Source: Sneathia sanguinegens (GTDB taxonomy: Bacteria; Fusobacteriota; Fusobacteriia; Fusobacteriales; Leptotrichiaceae). From it: DNA of 64,000 nt. Below the pieces are notes generated by a model. It saw only the letters and a program-made list of their open reading frames with translations, made no database searches and was not told the DNA's origin. Of the stretch, positions 29,214-37,810 are shown piece after piece (positions within the stretch are counted from its first letter, which is position 1; every line of letters begins with the position of its first letter). A program made the translations under genes and the position numbers. The DNA is taken from the NCBI RefSeq assembly GCF_001517935.1, contig NZ_LOQF01000001.1:124001-188000 (forward strand), in the 5' to 3' direction.

Positions 29214-30812
29214 TTATTTTATATTATAATGTTCTCTTATCATATTTTTATAAATTTCTGCTTGAGTTCCATAAATAATTTGTACACCTTGACCTGAACG
29301 AATTACTCCTTTAGCTTTCAAAGCCTTCCAAGTTTCATCATCTGCTACAAGAGAAGGATTATCAACTGTTACTCTAAGTCTTGTAATACAAGCATCAATA
29401 TTTGTAATATTCTTTTCTCCACCTAAAGCATCTACAATACTTTCTATAAATTCATTAGTGCTTTTCTTTGTATATAGAGTATTTTCAGAATTTTTTCTAC
29501 CTGGTGTTGGGAGATCAAGTTTTATTATTAAAAATTTAAAGATATAGTAATATACAATTGCATAAATAGGTCCTAAAATTAATATCCATTGATATGAAGT
29601 TTTAGACATACCTTGTAATAATCCAAAGAAAGTAAAGTCAATAATACCTCTTGAGAAAGTAATACCTACAGCAACATTAAGCATATACATTAACATATAT
29701 GATAAACCTTCCAATATTGCATGAACGAAATATAGTATTGGTGCTACAAATAGGAAAGTAAATTCAATAGGTTCAGTTATACCTGTTATAAATGAAGTTA
29801 AGGCAGCAGAAAGTAAAATTCCTTTTATTTTAACTCTATTTTCTTTGTCTGCAGTTCTATACATAGCTAAAGTCGCAGCAGGTAAACCAAACATCATAGG
29901 TAAAAATCCACCAGTCATAGTTTTAGTTGCTAAAGCACTGAAATGTTTTACGCTATTGTCAGCAAGTTGTGCAAAGAATATATTTTGACCACCTGCTACC
30001 ATTTTTCCTGCAACTTCTTGATAACCACCAAGTTGTGTATACCAGAATAAAGGATAAATAGCATGATGTAGCCCGAAGACATTTAACAATCTCATACAGA
30101 AACCGTAGAAGAATGTACCAATTGCACCAGTAGCGGCGAATAATTCTCCAGCTTTTACTATAGTTAAGAAAATACTAGGCCAGATAAATGTTAAAATAAT
30201 ACCAATAGGTATAAAGGTTAGGATAGTAACAATAGGAACAAATCTATTACCACTAAAGAAAGCTAAGTAATCTGGTAAAACTCTATCAGAAAATTTGTTT
30301 GTGATTATAGAAGAAATAATTCCTACGATAATACCACCAAAAACACCTAATTGTAAAGTAAAGATACCTAATTCTTTTGTATATAGGGCAGCTTTTCCTC
30401 TTGCTAAACTTTCAGTTAAACCTTGAGCTATTAAAGCATCATAACTAACAGAATCTGGTGTGATATTATAAAATGATAACATAGTACCTATAACTGTATG
30501 TAGTAAAAGAAATCCTAATACAGCAGATAAAGCAGCAACTTCTTTATTTTTATTTGCAAGACCAATAGCAACACCGACTGCGAAAATTATAGGTAAATTA
30601 GCGAATACGAAGACACCAACATTAGTAAATAGTACGAGTATATTATGTAATAGACCAGCTTCTAAAAATGTTAGGTTATATGTTTTTATAAGTACTGGAT
30701 TTGTAAATGAAGCACCAATACCTAACAAAATTCCTGCCATAGGTAAAACAGCTATTGGTAACATAAAGGCTCTACCTATTTTTTGTAATGTAGCAAATAA
30801 ATTATTTTTCAT
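29214..30812 (-). CDS. Glucose/GlcNAc-superfamily PTS permease EIICB
   Basis: Sugar phosphotransferase permease of 532 residues in EIIC-EIIB order. The N-terminal membrane domain (about 1-420) starts with LQKIGRAFMLPIAVLPMAGILLG, typical of glucose-superfamily EIIC, and includes FITGITEPIEF. The EIIB domain (about 450-532) has the phosphocysteine in DACITRLRV. No EIIA domain is fused, so a separate EIIA is required. Being inside a nan operon, its likely cargo is ManNAc or GlcNAc (import as 6-phosphate feeds NanE or NagA); glucose or maltose cannot be excluded by sequence. A gap of 11 bases separates it from nanE. Confidence 0.88.
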   Translation of the reverse strand: MKNNLFATLQKIGRAFMLPIAVLPMAGILLGIGASFTNPVLIKTYNLTFLEAGLLHNILVLFTNVGVFVFANLPIIFAVGVAIGLANKNKEVAALSAVLGFLLLHTVIGTMLSFYNITPDSVSYDALIAQGLTESLARGKAALYTKELGIFTLQLGVFGGIIVGIISSIITNKFSDRVLPDYLAFFSGNRFVPIVTILTFIPIGIILTFIWPSIFLTIVKAGELFAATGAIGTFFYGFCMRLLNVFGLHHAIYPLFWYTQLGGYQEVAGKMVAGGQNIFFAQLADNSVKHFSALATKTMTGGFLPMMFGLPAATLAMYRTADKENRVKIKGILLSAALTSFITGITEPIEFTFLFVAPILYFVHAILEGLSYMLMYMLNVAVGITFSRGIIDFTFFGLLQGMSKTSYQWILILGPIYAIVYYYIFKFLIIKLDLPTPGRKNSENTLYTKKSTNEFIESIVDALGGEKNITNIDACITRLRVTVDNPSLVADDETWKALKAKGVIRSGQGVQIIYGTQAEIYKNMIREHYNIK

Positions 30813-30824
30813 TTATCCTCCTTG

Positions 30825-31640
30825 TTAAAATGTATTTTTACTTGCAATGGATAAGGCTATTTTTTCTTTATTGGCTAAGGCTTTTTTTCTATTCTTTATT
30901 GCATAACCAGTTGTTAATATGTCAATAATATAAAGTTGAGAAATTTTAGCAGTTAATGAACCACCATCAAGAGGAGTTTCTTTACCAGCAGTTAAAATAG
31001 TTAAATCAGCTAGTTTCGAAAGTGATGATAGTGCATGATTAGTTATAGCTAAAATCTTACAATTATTCTCTTTTGCAATTTTTAAAGAATAAATTAAATC
31101 ACGAGTTTCGCCAGATAAAGAAATAGCGATTATTAAATCATTTTTTGTTGTAGTAGCTGCATGCATGGTTTGAAAATGGTCATCAGTAATTGCAGTTACT
31201 AAAAGTCCATATCTTAGAAATTTATTTTCCATTTCAGTAGCGGCAACACCAGAAGCACCAAGTCCGAAAATATATATGTGCTTAGCTTCTTCTAAGTATG
31301 AAATAGCTGTGTCAATATTTTCTTTAGTAATAAGTTCTTTTGTATCAGAAACTGTTTTAAAAATATTATTCATAATATTTTCAATATAGCAATCTGAATT
31401 ATTAAGAAACATACTTGAATTATTTTTTGCAATATCTAGTTTAAAATCTATAAAGCCCTTATAACCCATTTTTCTTACAAAACGAACAATGGTTGCTTCA
31501 GACACTTTTATATTTTTTGTTATTTCTTGTAGGGACATATAACTAATATTGCCTTCTTCTTTTAAAAAATAGTCAGCTATTTTTTTTTCACTTTTACTGA
31601 AATTAGGGTAAAATGAATTTATTATAGAAATATATTTCAT
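30825..31640 (-). CDS. RpiR-family regulator of the nan operon
   Basis: N-terminal HTH_6 domain (MSLQEITKNIKVSEATIVRF) plus a C-terminal SIS phosphosugar-sensing domain (YIFGLGASGVAATEM, IAISLSGETRDLI). It probably senses ManNAc-6-P or GlcNAc-6-P and controls its own operon, as NanR-type RpiR proteins do elsewhere. I choose the ATG at 31640, 9 bases after GGAG; a TTG three codons earlier is too close to that site. The product is 271 residues. Confidence 0.9.
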   Translation of the reverse strand: MKYISIINSFYPNFSKSEKKIADYFLKEEGNISYMSLQEITKNIKVSEATIVRFVRKMGYKGFIDFKLDIAKNNSSMFLNNSDCYIENIMNNIFKTVSDTKELITKENIDTAISYLEEAKHIYIFGLGASGVAATEMENKFLRYGLLVTAITDDHFQTMHAATTTKNDLIIAISLSGETRDLIYSLKIAKENNCKILAITNHALSSLSKLADLTILTAGKETPLDGGSLTAKISQLYIIDILTTGYAIKNRKKALANKEKIALSIASKNTF

Positions 31641-31664
31641 GCATTTCAACTCCTTTATATGTAT

Positions 31665-31716
31665 ATTATAGCTTATTTATTTCAAAATACTAGACTAAAA
31701 ATGAAAAAAAATTTCA
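31665..31716 (-). promoter_or_regulatory. Putative nan operon promoter and RpiR operator
   Basis: On the minus strand a TATAAT lies at 31665-31670, 25 bases before the regulator start; the -35 is poor. Upstream is an inverted repeat TGAAA-N5-TTTCA (31702-31716), the kind of short dyad used by RpiR proteins. The assignment is inference. Confidence 0.45.
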
Positions 31717-31721
31717 TAAAT

Positions 31722-31764
31722 TTTATAAAAAAAACCTATAAGCCAGTAAAATCTAGCTTATAGG
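31722..31764 (-). terminator. Terminator after rpsA
   Basis: A 12-bp stem (CCTATAAGCTAG/CTGGCTTATAGG on the minus strand, one G-T pair, ATTTTA loop) is followed by a run of T at 31728-31734. It separates rpsA from the nan operon. Confidence 0.93.
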
Positions 31765-31770
31765 CACTAA

Positions 31771-33297
31771 TTATTCAGCTCCATATTTTTTCATTAATTC
31801 ATCCATTTCAGCTTTTTGCTTGTTATTTACAACTTTTTTTTCTGAAAGAATTATTGAAGATTTCTTTTCATTTGAATCTATTATAGCAGCAGTAATTTCA
31901 TCACCTACATTATGTTCAGAAACTATTTCTCTTGCAGGTATTAAACCTTTGAATCTATTAGTTAGTTGAACTAATAAACCACTTTCAATTTTATCAGTTA
32001 TAGGTACAGTAACAACTTGTCCCATTCTGAATTGATCCATAGCTTCTACCCAAGGTGAAATGTACATTTCTTTAATAGATCCTGTAATCTTTTTATTTTC
32101 TTTATCAATTGCAATTACTCTGAATTCTATTTCATCATTTTCATTGAATTCTGTTAATTCGCTCTTAGTCCAAGCATATTCATTTCTACGAATGAAGGCT
32201 TCAAGCTTATTATCTAATTCAACGAACATACCATAATCTTGTGTGAATAACACTTTACCTTTTATAATATCACCAACGGCAATAATATTATCAATATTTT
32301 CCCATAATTCATCTAAAATTGCTTTAGAACTTAAAGATATTCTTTGTTTTTCATCATTAAGATTTGTAATAACAAAAGTAACCTTATCTCCAACTTTGAA
32401 ATTCTTATCTAATTTAAAGAATTTTCTATAATTTATGTCTGAAATATGCATGAAACCTTCGTCATTAGTTCCATCAATATTAATAATCAAACCAAAGTCA
32501 AGTATTTCTTTAACAACTCCAGTTCTTTTTTCACCTATAGTATATTTTTGTTTTGTTGCTAACCAAGGATTTTCAGTTAATTGTTTAATACTGAATTTAA
32601 TTTTAGCTTTTTCTTTATTTAATTCAATTATTTTAACATCAATTACGTCACCAATTTTAAGAACAGAATTAATGTCATTTGTTTGTTCCCAACTTAATTC
32701 AGATATATGTAATAAACCTGTAGTAGGACCTAATTCAAGGACAGCACCAAAATCAAGTATTTCTTTAACAGTTGCACTAACAACAGCACCTAATTCTAAA
32801 GTTTCAATAAAATCAGATATTTCTTTTCTAGTTAAATCTGTTTTAGAAAGAGTGATTCCTTTCTTATTTTTTTCCTTGATTAAGAAATCAAAAGTTTTAC
32901 CAACAATTTCATTTCCCTTTGCACCAGAAAGTGAAAGTGGTAAAAAGGCATTTATATTTTTGATTTTAACATTATATCCACCTTTAATTTGTTTTACAAC
33001 AGTTCCAGAAACGACATCTGAAACATTATAACTTTCTAATTCACGTAATCTATCTAATGCTAATTTAGATACTATTACGAAATCTTCTTCAGTTCTTATG
33101 ACTTGAACAGAAACTTTATCTCCAACATTTAAGTCTTTTATCTCAAATGATCGTACTCTCCCTTCTAATTTGCTACTAATATCCAAGAAAGAATATTCAA
33201 GTTCCTTTCTTGTAATAGTTGCTTCAATTACTGCTCCTGGTTTGTAATCTCCTGGAAGGTAATCAGCTAAAAGTTGTTCAAAATTCATATCGCTCAT
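31771..33297 (-). CDS. rpsA: 30S ribosomal protein S1-like protein with six S1 domains
   Basis: RNA-binding protein that helps mRNA load on the 30S subunit. Six S1 repeats can be followed through the 508 residues at roughly 17-82, 95-155, 171-240, 255-327, 342-410 and 423-487. Repeats three (GAVVSATVKEILDFGAVLEL, GLLHISELSW) and four (GVVKEILDFGLIINI, GFMHISDINY) match the consensus best. AAGGAG lies 10 bases before the start. It is shorter than the 557-residue E. coli S1, mainly in the tail. The HPr gene lies 14 bases upstream in the same unit. Confidence 0.9.
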   Translation of the reverse strand: MSDMNFEQLLADYLPGDYKPGAVIEATITRKELEYSFLDISSKLEGRVRSFEIKDLNVGDKVSVQVIRTEEDFVIVSKLALDRLRELESYNVSDVVSGTVVKQIKGGYNVKIKNINAFLPLSLSGAKGNEIVGKTFDFLIKEKNKKGITLSKTDLTRKEISDFIETLELGAVVSATVKEILDFGAVLELGPTTGLLHISELSWEQTNDINSVLKIGDVIDVKIIELNKEKAKIKFSIKQLTENPWLATKQKYTIGEKRTGVVKEILDFGLIINIDGTNDEGFMHISDINYRKFFKLDKNFKVGDKVTFVITNLNDEKQRISLSSKAILDELWENIDNIIAVGDIIKGKVLFTQDYGMFVELDNKLEAFIRRNEYAWTKSELTEFNENDEIEFRVIAIDKENKKITGSIKEMYISPWVEAMDQFRMGQVVTVPITDKIESGLLVQLTNRFKGLIPAREIVSEHNVGDEITAAIIDSNEKKSSIILSEKKVVNNKQKAEMDELMKKYGAE

Positions 33298-33311
33298 AAA
33301 AATATTTCTCC

Positions 33312-33593
33312 TTACTCATCAAATTTCAAGACTTCAACTAAATTTTTCAATTTTTCTAAAATTCTGATTTCATCAGCACTATTGCCTATTCTTGAATTGG
33401 CAACGACAGTAAATTCATCATTAAGACCTAAGGATAAGAGCATAAGTCCCATGACATTCTTTCCATCGACTTCTTCATTGTTAGCAATAACTTTTATTGT
33501 TCCATCAAAGCCATCGGTAAAATTTACAAACTTAGTTGAGGGTCTAGCGTGAAGACCTTGTTCATTTTTAATTTTTAATTTAATACTTTTCAT
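33312..33593 (-). CDS. ptsH: HPr phosphocarrier protein with Asn at position 46
   Basis: Transfers phosphate from enzyme I to PTS EIIA domains. The 93 residues have the active-site His15 in GLHARPS with Arg17. The segment that normally reads KSIMGVM with regulatory Ser46 is KNVMGLM here, so residue 46 is Asn. HPr kinase control as in Firmicutes therefore should not operate on this protein. It is the first gene of a two-gene unit with rpsA. It could instead be a secondary HPr paralogue; no enzyme I gene is in the window. Confidence 0.9.
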   Translation of the reverse strand: MKSIKLKIKNEQGLHARPSTKFVNFTDGFDGTIKVIANNEEVDGKNVMGLMLLSLGLNDEFTVVANSRIGNSADEIRILEKLKNLVEVLKFDE

Positions 33594-33611
33594 AACTTCA
33601 CCTTATTTTGT

Positions 33612-33640
33612 ATTATATACTATATTAACAAAAAATGCAA
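33612..33640 (-). promoter_or_regulatory. Promoter of ptsH-rpsA
   Basis: On the minus strand: TTGCAT (33635-33640), a 17-base spacer, TATAAT (33612-33617), about 20 bases before ptsH. It diverges from the tRNA-Cys promoter. Confidence 0.75.
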
Positions 33641-33666
33641 AAGATACAGTTAAAAAATATTTTTTC

Positions 33667-33695
33667 TTGACAATTGAAGGTTGAATCTGTATAAT
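33667..33695 (+). promoter_or_regulatory. Consensus sigma-70 promoter of tRNA-Cys
   Basis: TTGACA (33667-33672), exactly 17 bases, TATAAT (33690-33695), ending 9 bases before the tRNA. It is the best -35/-10 match in the window. Confidence 0.92.
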
Positions 33696-33704
33696 TATTT
33701 TTGT

Positions 33705-33779
33705 GGTAGCATGGTCGAGGGGCTTAGGCAGAGGTCTGCAAAACCTTTTACATCAGTTCGAATCTGATTGCTACCTCCA
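33705..33779 (+). tRNA. tRNA-Cys (anticodon GCA)
   Basis: A 75-base cloverleaf. The acceptor GGTAGCA pairs with TGCTACC, the discriminator is T (typical of Cys) and CCA is encoded. The anticodon loop CTGCAAA contains GCA, and GTTCGAATC marks the T loop. The last 9 bases overlap the 3' end of the convergent TtcA-like gene. Confidence 0.97.
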
Positions 33780-34592
33780 TTTTTTTATTATAATATCATC
33801 ATATACTGAAAATTTTTCTTTTCTATATTTATATCCCAAAATTTTTTCAATATTAACATTAAAAACGCTTTGCATAATTCTTTTTTTTATATCCTTATCT
33901 TTAAGGACTAATTGATTCAATAATTCTTTTGTGTCCCTTCTTTTACTATCGAATAAGCCACTTGCTACTTCACAACCACAAGACATAGGTGTTAAGCCAA
34001 TATATTTTACAAATCTTTTTATATCTTTTTCTTCAACATAGAATAAAGGTCTAATTAATTCTATATCGAAATTATCTGAATGTAATTTAGGAAGCATAGT
34101 TTCAATTTTTCCCATATAAAACATGCTCATAACGGTAGTTTCTATAACATCATCCATATGATGACCAAGAGCTAATTTGTTACAACCTAATTCTGTTGCC
34201 TTTGCATAAAGACTACCTCTTCTCATTTTTGCACACATATAACAAGGCTTTTTAGGGCTCATTTTTTGAGCAATCCTAAAAATATTTTCTGAATATATCT
34301 GACAAGGAATATTTAGATTTTTCAAATTTTCCTTTAGCATATTAAGATTGTATTCAGAAAAACCAGGATTCATACAGATAAAATATAGCTCAAAATTAAC
34401 TTGACTAACTCTTTTTAATTCTTGAAATAATTTTGAAAGTATAAGTGAATCTTTACCCCCTGATATAGCAACAGCTATTTTATCTCCTTCTTGAACTAGG
34501 TTAAAATCTTTTAGAGCATGAATAAAAGGTGACCAAAGATAGCGTTTGAAATTTTTTTGAAGGGCTCTTTCAACTTGATTAAGTTCTATCAT
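33771..34592 (-). CDS. TtcA-family tRNA 2-thiolation enzyme (PP-loop ATPase)
   Basis: PP-loop adenylating enzyme of the TtcA/TtuA group, which thiolates tRNA bases using an iron-sulfur cluster. Sites seen are AVAISGGKDSLILSKL (PP-loop SGGKDS), the CxxC pair in PCYMCAKMRRG, LALGHHMDDVIETT and a later cysteine-containing segment PMSCGCE. The 273 residues fit the family. The stop codon TAG is formed by bases 33771-33773 inside the acceptor stem of the convergent tRNA-Cys, and the final Trp-Arg codons lie on the complement of the tRNA 3' end. The start overlaps the phosphatase gene by 4 bases. The exact position modified (s2C32 or another) is not readable. Confidence 0.88.
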   Translation of the reverse strand: MIELNQVERALQKNFKRYLWSPFIHALKDFNLVQEGDKIAVAISGGKDSLILSKLFQELKRVSQVNFELYFICMNPGFSEYNLNMLKENLKNLNIPCQIYSENIFRIAQKMSPKKPCYMCAKMRRGSLYAKATELGCNKLALGHHMDDVIETTVMSMFYMGKIETMLPKLHSDNFDIELIRPLFYVEEKDIKRFVKYIGLTPMSCGCEVASGLFDSKRRDTKELLNQLVLKDKDIKKRIMQSVFNVNIEKILGYKYRKEKFSVYDDIIIKKWR

Positions 34593-35575
34593 AATTTTCC
34601 TCTTTTTAAGAATTCCATTATAGGTTTTTTATTACCAAAATTTCTAATGGTTTCATAGTCATAATATGTATAATAAAGATCGTAAGAATTATCTTCAAAA
34701 ATATAGAAAATTAATTTTGCACCAACGGGGTATTTTTCAATACTTTTTTCATTAGTTTGATATGAATCTATTCCTAATTTAGAAAAAATTAAAGATAGAT
34801 TTGAATCGTGACCAACAATTAATGAAAGTTTATTAGAACTATATAGTTCTTTTTTTAATATGTTATCATAGACATTTGCTCTAGCATAATTTTGATAAAG
34901 TTTATCAGAAAAAATACAATCTAAGAATACATCTTTTGCTTTAGCCATAAATTTCAAATCTTCAATGAAATTTGGACTTTCAAAAATATCTTCTTCTTTG
35001 AAACCTTGATAATATTTTAAAATGAATAAATCACAAATATCTGTAGCTAATTTTAAAGCACCTCTAACATGTAAAAAGCCAGTATCATCTATATAAAAAG
35101 TAGTTTTTTTACTTGAAATTGAGCCTTTTTCAACTTTTAGCAATTCTTCCATTCTTGTGTAAAGTGGATAAAGATTCTTATCTATAGTTTCAGCTTTTTC
35201 ATGCTTTGCAATATCAGTAGCTTTTAAAACAAGGCAGAAATTTGTGTCCATTTCTGAAAAATCTTCTATTTTTGTATTGATTTTAGTAGTTTTATACGGA
35301 GTAAGCCCCAGTGCTATAGCCTTTGCTGTTAGATAAGTTCTTCTCATAGAATTGCAAAAAATATAGTCAATTTTTTTAAATTCTATTTTATCTTGCAAGT
35401 CTATTCCAAATTTATGCTCTAAAAGCACACCTTTTTCTGTTAAATCGCCCATATCTTCATCAGAAAAATCCCAATTTGTTAGGTCATAACCGAAATTTTC
35501 TATAAATTGTTTTTTATAAATTAATGGATATCTAAGACCATGTCTTGAAAATATTACAATTTTTTTTAAATTCAT
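34589..35575 (-). CDS. Histidine acid phosphatase family protein without signal peptide
   Basis: Clade-2 histidine phosphatase of 328 residues. The catalytic RHGxRxP motif is present as SRHGLRYP at the N-terminus, the second histidine/proton donor as GHDSN near residue 255, and the phosphate-binding Arg region as NSMRRTYLTAKA. Family members such as AppA and glucose-1-phosphatase are periplasmic, but this one begins directly with MNLKKIVIFSRHG and has no export signal, so it is probably cytosolic. The substrate is unknown. It is co-transcribed with the TtcA-like gene from the promoter at 35603-35631. Confidence 0.82.
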   Translation of the reverse strand: MNLKKIVIFSRHGLRYPLIYKKQFIENFGYDLTNWDFSDEDMGDLTEKGVLLEHKFGIDLQDKIEFKKIDYIFCNSMRRTYLTAKAIALGLTPYKTTKINTKIEDFSEMDTNFCLVLKATDIAKHEKAETIDKNLYPLYTRMEELLKVEKGSISSKKTTFYIDDTGFLHVRGALKLATDICDLFILKYYQGFKEEDIFESPNFIEDLKFMAKAKDVFLDCIFSDKLYQNYARANVYDNILKKELYSSNKLSLIVGHDSNLSLIFSKLGIDSYQTNEKSIEKYPVGAKLIFYIFEDNSYDLYYTYYDYETIRNFGNKKPIMEFLKRGKL

Positions 35576-35602
35576 TTGTGTTCCTTTCTTTTTTTCAAGT
35601 AT

Positions 35603-35631
35603 ATTCTACTAGATAAAGAGGGGAATTACAA
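35603..35631 (-). promoter_or_regulatory. Promoter of the phosphatase/TtcA-like pair
   Basis: Minus strand: TTGTAA (35626-35631), a 17-base spacer, TAGAAT (35603-35608), 27 bases before the start. Confidence 0.6.
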
Positions 35632-35719
35632 GACAATTTTAAGTTTTACAAGATTAAAAAATAAAAAGTCAATAAGTAAATAAAAGATTGTTAAAATGAT
35701 AATTTATCTTATTTTAATC

Positions 35720-35784
35720 ATAAATAAAATTAATAGTAGTATAAAAAAAATATATTTTACACTGAGAAATAATAATAGTATAAT
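35720..35784 (+). promoter_or_regulatory. Promoter with a conserved A-rich upstream module (livJHMGF)
   Basis: TTTACA (35756-35761), a 17-base spacer, TATAAT (35779-35784). The 15-base ATAAATAAAATTAAT (35720-35734) and the 21-base block ending in TTTTACA (35741-35761) are identical to those at 22394-22435 with the same 6-base gap. Confidence 0.88.
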
Positions 35785-35817
35785 TGAAAAAAATAAAATA
35801 TGAAAGGAAGTAAACAC

Positions 35818-36912
35818 ATGAAAAAGTTTCTAACTTTAGCAATAATGCTAATAATATCTCTTACCAGTTGTAAATCAAAGGCAGATAGTAATGAAATTAT
35901 TATTGGCGTGCCTGAGCCTCTAACTGGTGAATATGCCCAATATGGTACATCAATTAAAGAAGGAATAGAATTAAAGATTGCTGAAATTAATGAAAACGGT
36001 GGAATTAATGGTAAAAAAGTAAAAGCTGTATATCAAGATACAAAGGGTGATGTACAAGAATTAGTAAATATATTTAAGCAAATGGTTAATAATGGTATTG
36101 ATGCAGTATTAGGAGAATCAATTTCAGCAAATTCAGCTGCTTTAGCAGAATTAGCACAAAAGGCAAAAATACCTATGATAACACCTGCAGGGACTGCTTT
36201 AGATATTACACAAGATAGAGATTATGTATTTAGAACAACATTTACAGATCCATATCAAGGACAAGTATTAGCAAAATATTTGAAAAAAGAAGGTGTACAA
36301 GATGTTGCCTTATTAGTCAATAAGGGAAGTGATTATTCAGTAGGTGTAGCAGAAGCCTTTAAAAAAGAAGCAGCTAAGGATGCTATTAAAGTTTATGAAG
36401 AAAATTACACTAATACAGATAAAGATTTTAAAACAATATTAACTAAGATTAAAAATGAAGGATATAAGACAGTTGTAATACCTGATTATTATAATACTAT
36501 TGGGTTGATATTATCTCAAGCTAAAGAAATAGGACTAGAAGCTCAATATTATGGAGCAGATGGTTGGGATGGTATACAAGATAGCTTCGCTAAATTAGCT
36601 GAAGGAGCTATATTTTCATCACAATTTACTTCAGATGATACAACACCAAAAGTTCAAGAATTTATTTCTAATTATAGAAAGAAATTTTCAAAAGAACCAT
36701 TAATTTTTGCAGCTCTAGGTTATGATGCAATGACAACATTAGAAAGTGCCTTTAAAAAAGGTGGAGATCTAAAGGAAGCATTGAAAAACACAGATTTAGA
36801 TTTATTAACAGGTCATGTTAAATATGATGAAAATGGAAATCCTAAAAAGAAAGTAACCTTTGTACAAATAAAGAATGGTAAACAAGTATTAAAAGAAAAA
36901 TTTGGTGAATAA
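35818..36912 (+). CDS. livJ: Branched-chain amino acid ABC transporter substrate-binding lipoprotein
   Basis: Type 1 periplasmic-binding-fold protein of 364 residues (IIIGVPEPLTGEYAQYG, GGINGKKVKAVYQDTKG, SISANSAALAELAQ). The lipobox LTSC lies near residues 14-17. The start at 35818 is preceded by AAAGGAAG with a 7-base gap; the in-frame ATG at 35800 is upstream of that site. It is the first gene of a complete livJHMGF operon behind a strong promoter. Leu/Ile/Val is the family expectation. Confidence 0.93.
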   Translation: MKKFLTLAIMLIISLTSCKSKADSNEIIIGVPEPLTGEYAQYGTSIKEGIELKIAEINENGGINGKKVKAVYQDTKGDVQELVNIFKQMVNNGIDAVLGESISANSAALAELAQKAKIPMITPAGTALDITQDRDYVFRTTFTDPYQGQVLAKYLKKEGVQDVALLVNKGSDYSVGVAEAFKKEAAKDAIKVYEENYTNTDKDFKTILTKIKNEGYKTVVIPDYYNTIGLILSQAKEIGLEAQYYGADGWDGIQDSFAKLAEGAIFSSQFTSDDTTPKVQEFISNYRKKFSKEPLIFAALGYDAMTTLESAFKKGGDLKEALKNTDLDLLTGHVKYDENGNPKKKVTFVQIKNGKQVLKEKFGE

Positions 36913-36913
36913 A

Positions 36914-37810
36914 ATGTTAAAGAATTTTATAGATCAAAGTATTATAGGAATACAAATAGGAAGTATTTATGCACTAATAGCCTTAGGCTATACAATGGTG
37001 TATGGAATAGTAAAGTTAATTAATTTTGCACATGGAGATCTACTTATGGTAGGTGCCTATGTAACATATTATGGGGTAGAGAAAGGTTTGCCTTTTTCTA
37101 CCTCTATAATAGTTGCAATTATATTTTGTGCAATTTTAGGTATCTTAATTGATGCCTTAGCATATAAGCCACTTAGAAGTGCACCGAGAATGTCGGTGTT
37201 AATTACAGCAATAGGTGTTAGTTTTTTATTAGAAAGTTTAGCTCTTATAATTTTTGGAGCTGCACCGAAGATAATAAAAAGTGACTTTGTTCCAAAATAT
37301 TTTAGTACAGCAAATAGTGTGAAAATATTTGGATTTTCAATAAGTTACTTATCATGCTTTGTAATAATATGTTCAATTTTATGTATGGTACTCTTACATT
37401 ATTTCATAAATTATACAAAAATTGGTAAGGCAACAAAGGCAGTTTCTCAGGATGCAGATGCAGCAGCTCTTATGGGAATAAATTCTAATTTTGCAATATC
37501 ACTAACATTTGCAATAGGGTCAGCTTTAGGTGGTTTAGGTGGAGTAATGTATGCTTTAATGTATCCAAGAATAACACCATATATGGGAATGATGCCAGGG
37601 CTTAAAGCCTTTATAGCTGCAGTTTTTGGAGGTATAGGAAGTATACCGGGAGCTATGCTAGGTGGTTATGTATTAGGTTTAATTGAAACATATACAAAGG
37701 CATATATTTCAACAAGTTGGGCAAATCCAATAGTATTTCTTTTATTAATTTTAATATTAATAATAAAACCAAGTGGAATTTTAGTAAAAAATACAAAGGA
37801 GAAGGTATAA
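36914..37810 (+). CDS. livH: Branched-chain amino acid ABC transporter permease LivH
   Basis: Inner-membrane permease of 298 residues with about eight hydrophobic segments. Family blocks are GSIYALIALGYTMVYGIVKLINFAHGD, RMSVLITAIGVSFLLES and FIAAVFGGIGSIPGAMLGG. The ATG at 36914 follows the livJ stop by 1 base; an upstream in-frame TTG overlaps livJ and is less likely. Its stop overlaps livM by one base (TAATG). Confidence 0.93.
   Translation: MLKNFIDQSIIGIQIGSIYALIALGYTMVYGIVKLINFAHGDLLMVGAYVTYYGVEKGLPFSTSIIVAIIFCAILGILIDALAYKPLRSAPRMSVLITAIGVSFLLESLALIIFGAAPKIIKSDFVPKYFSTANSVKIFGFSISYLSCFVIICSILCMVLLHYFINYTKIGKATKAVSQDADAAALMGINSNFAISLTFAIGSALGGLGGVMYALMYPRITPYMGMMPGLKAFIAAVFGGIGSIPGAMLGGYVLGLIETYTKAYISTSWANPIVFLLLILILIIKPSGILVKNTKEKV

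Noticed and set aside
32435-33031. 198-residue plus-strand open frame opposite rpsA
   Set aside because: Antisense to conserved S1 domains, with no ribosome site and low-complexity Ser/Leu/Ile content.
33703-33915. Small open frame across tRNA-Cys
   Set aside because: Begins inside the tRNA and continues antisense to the TtcA-like gene.
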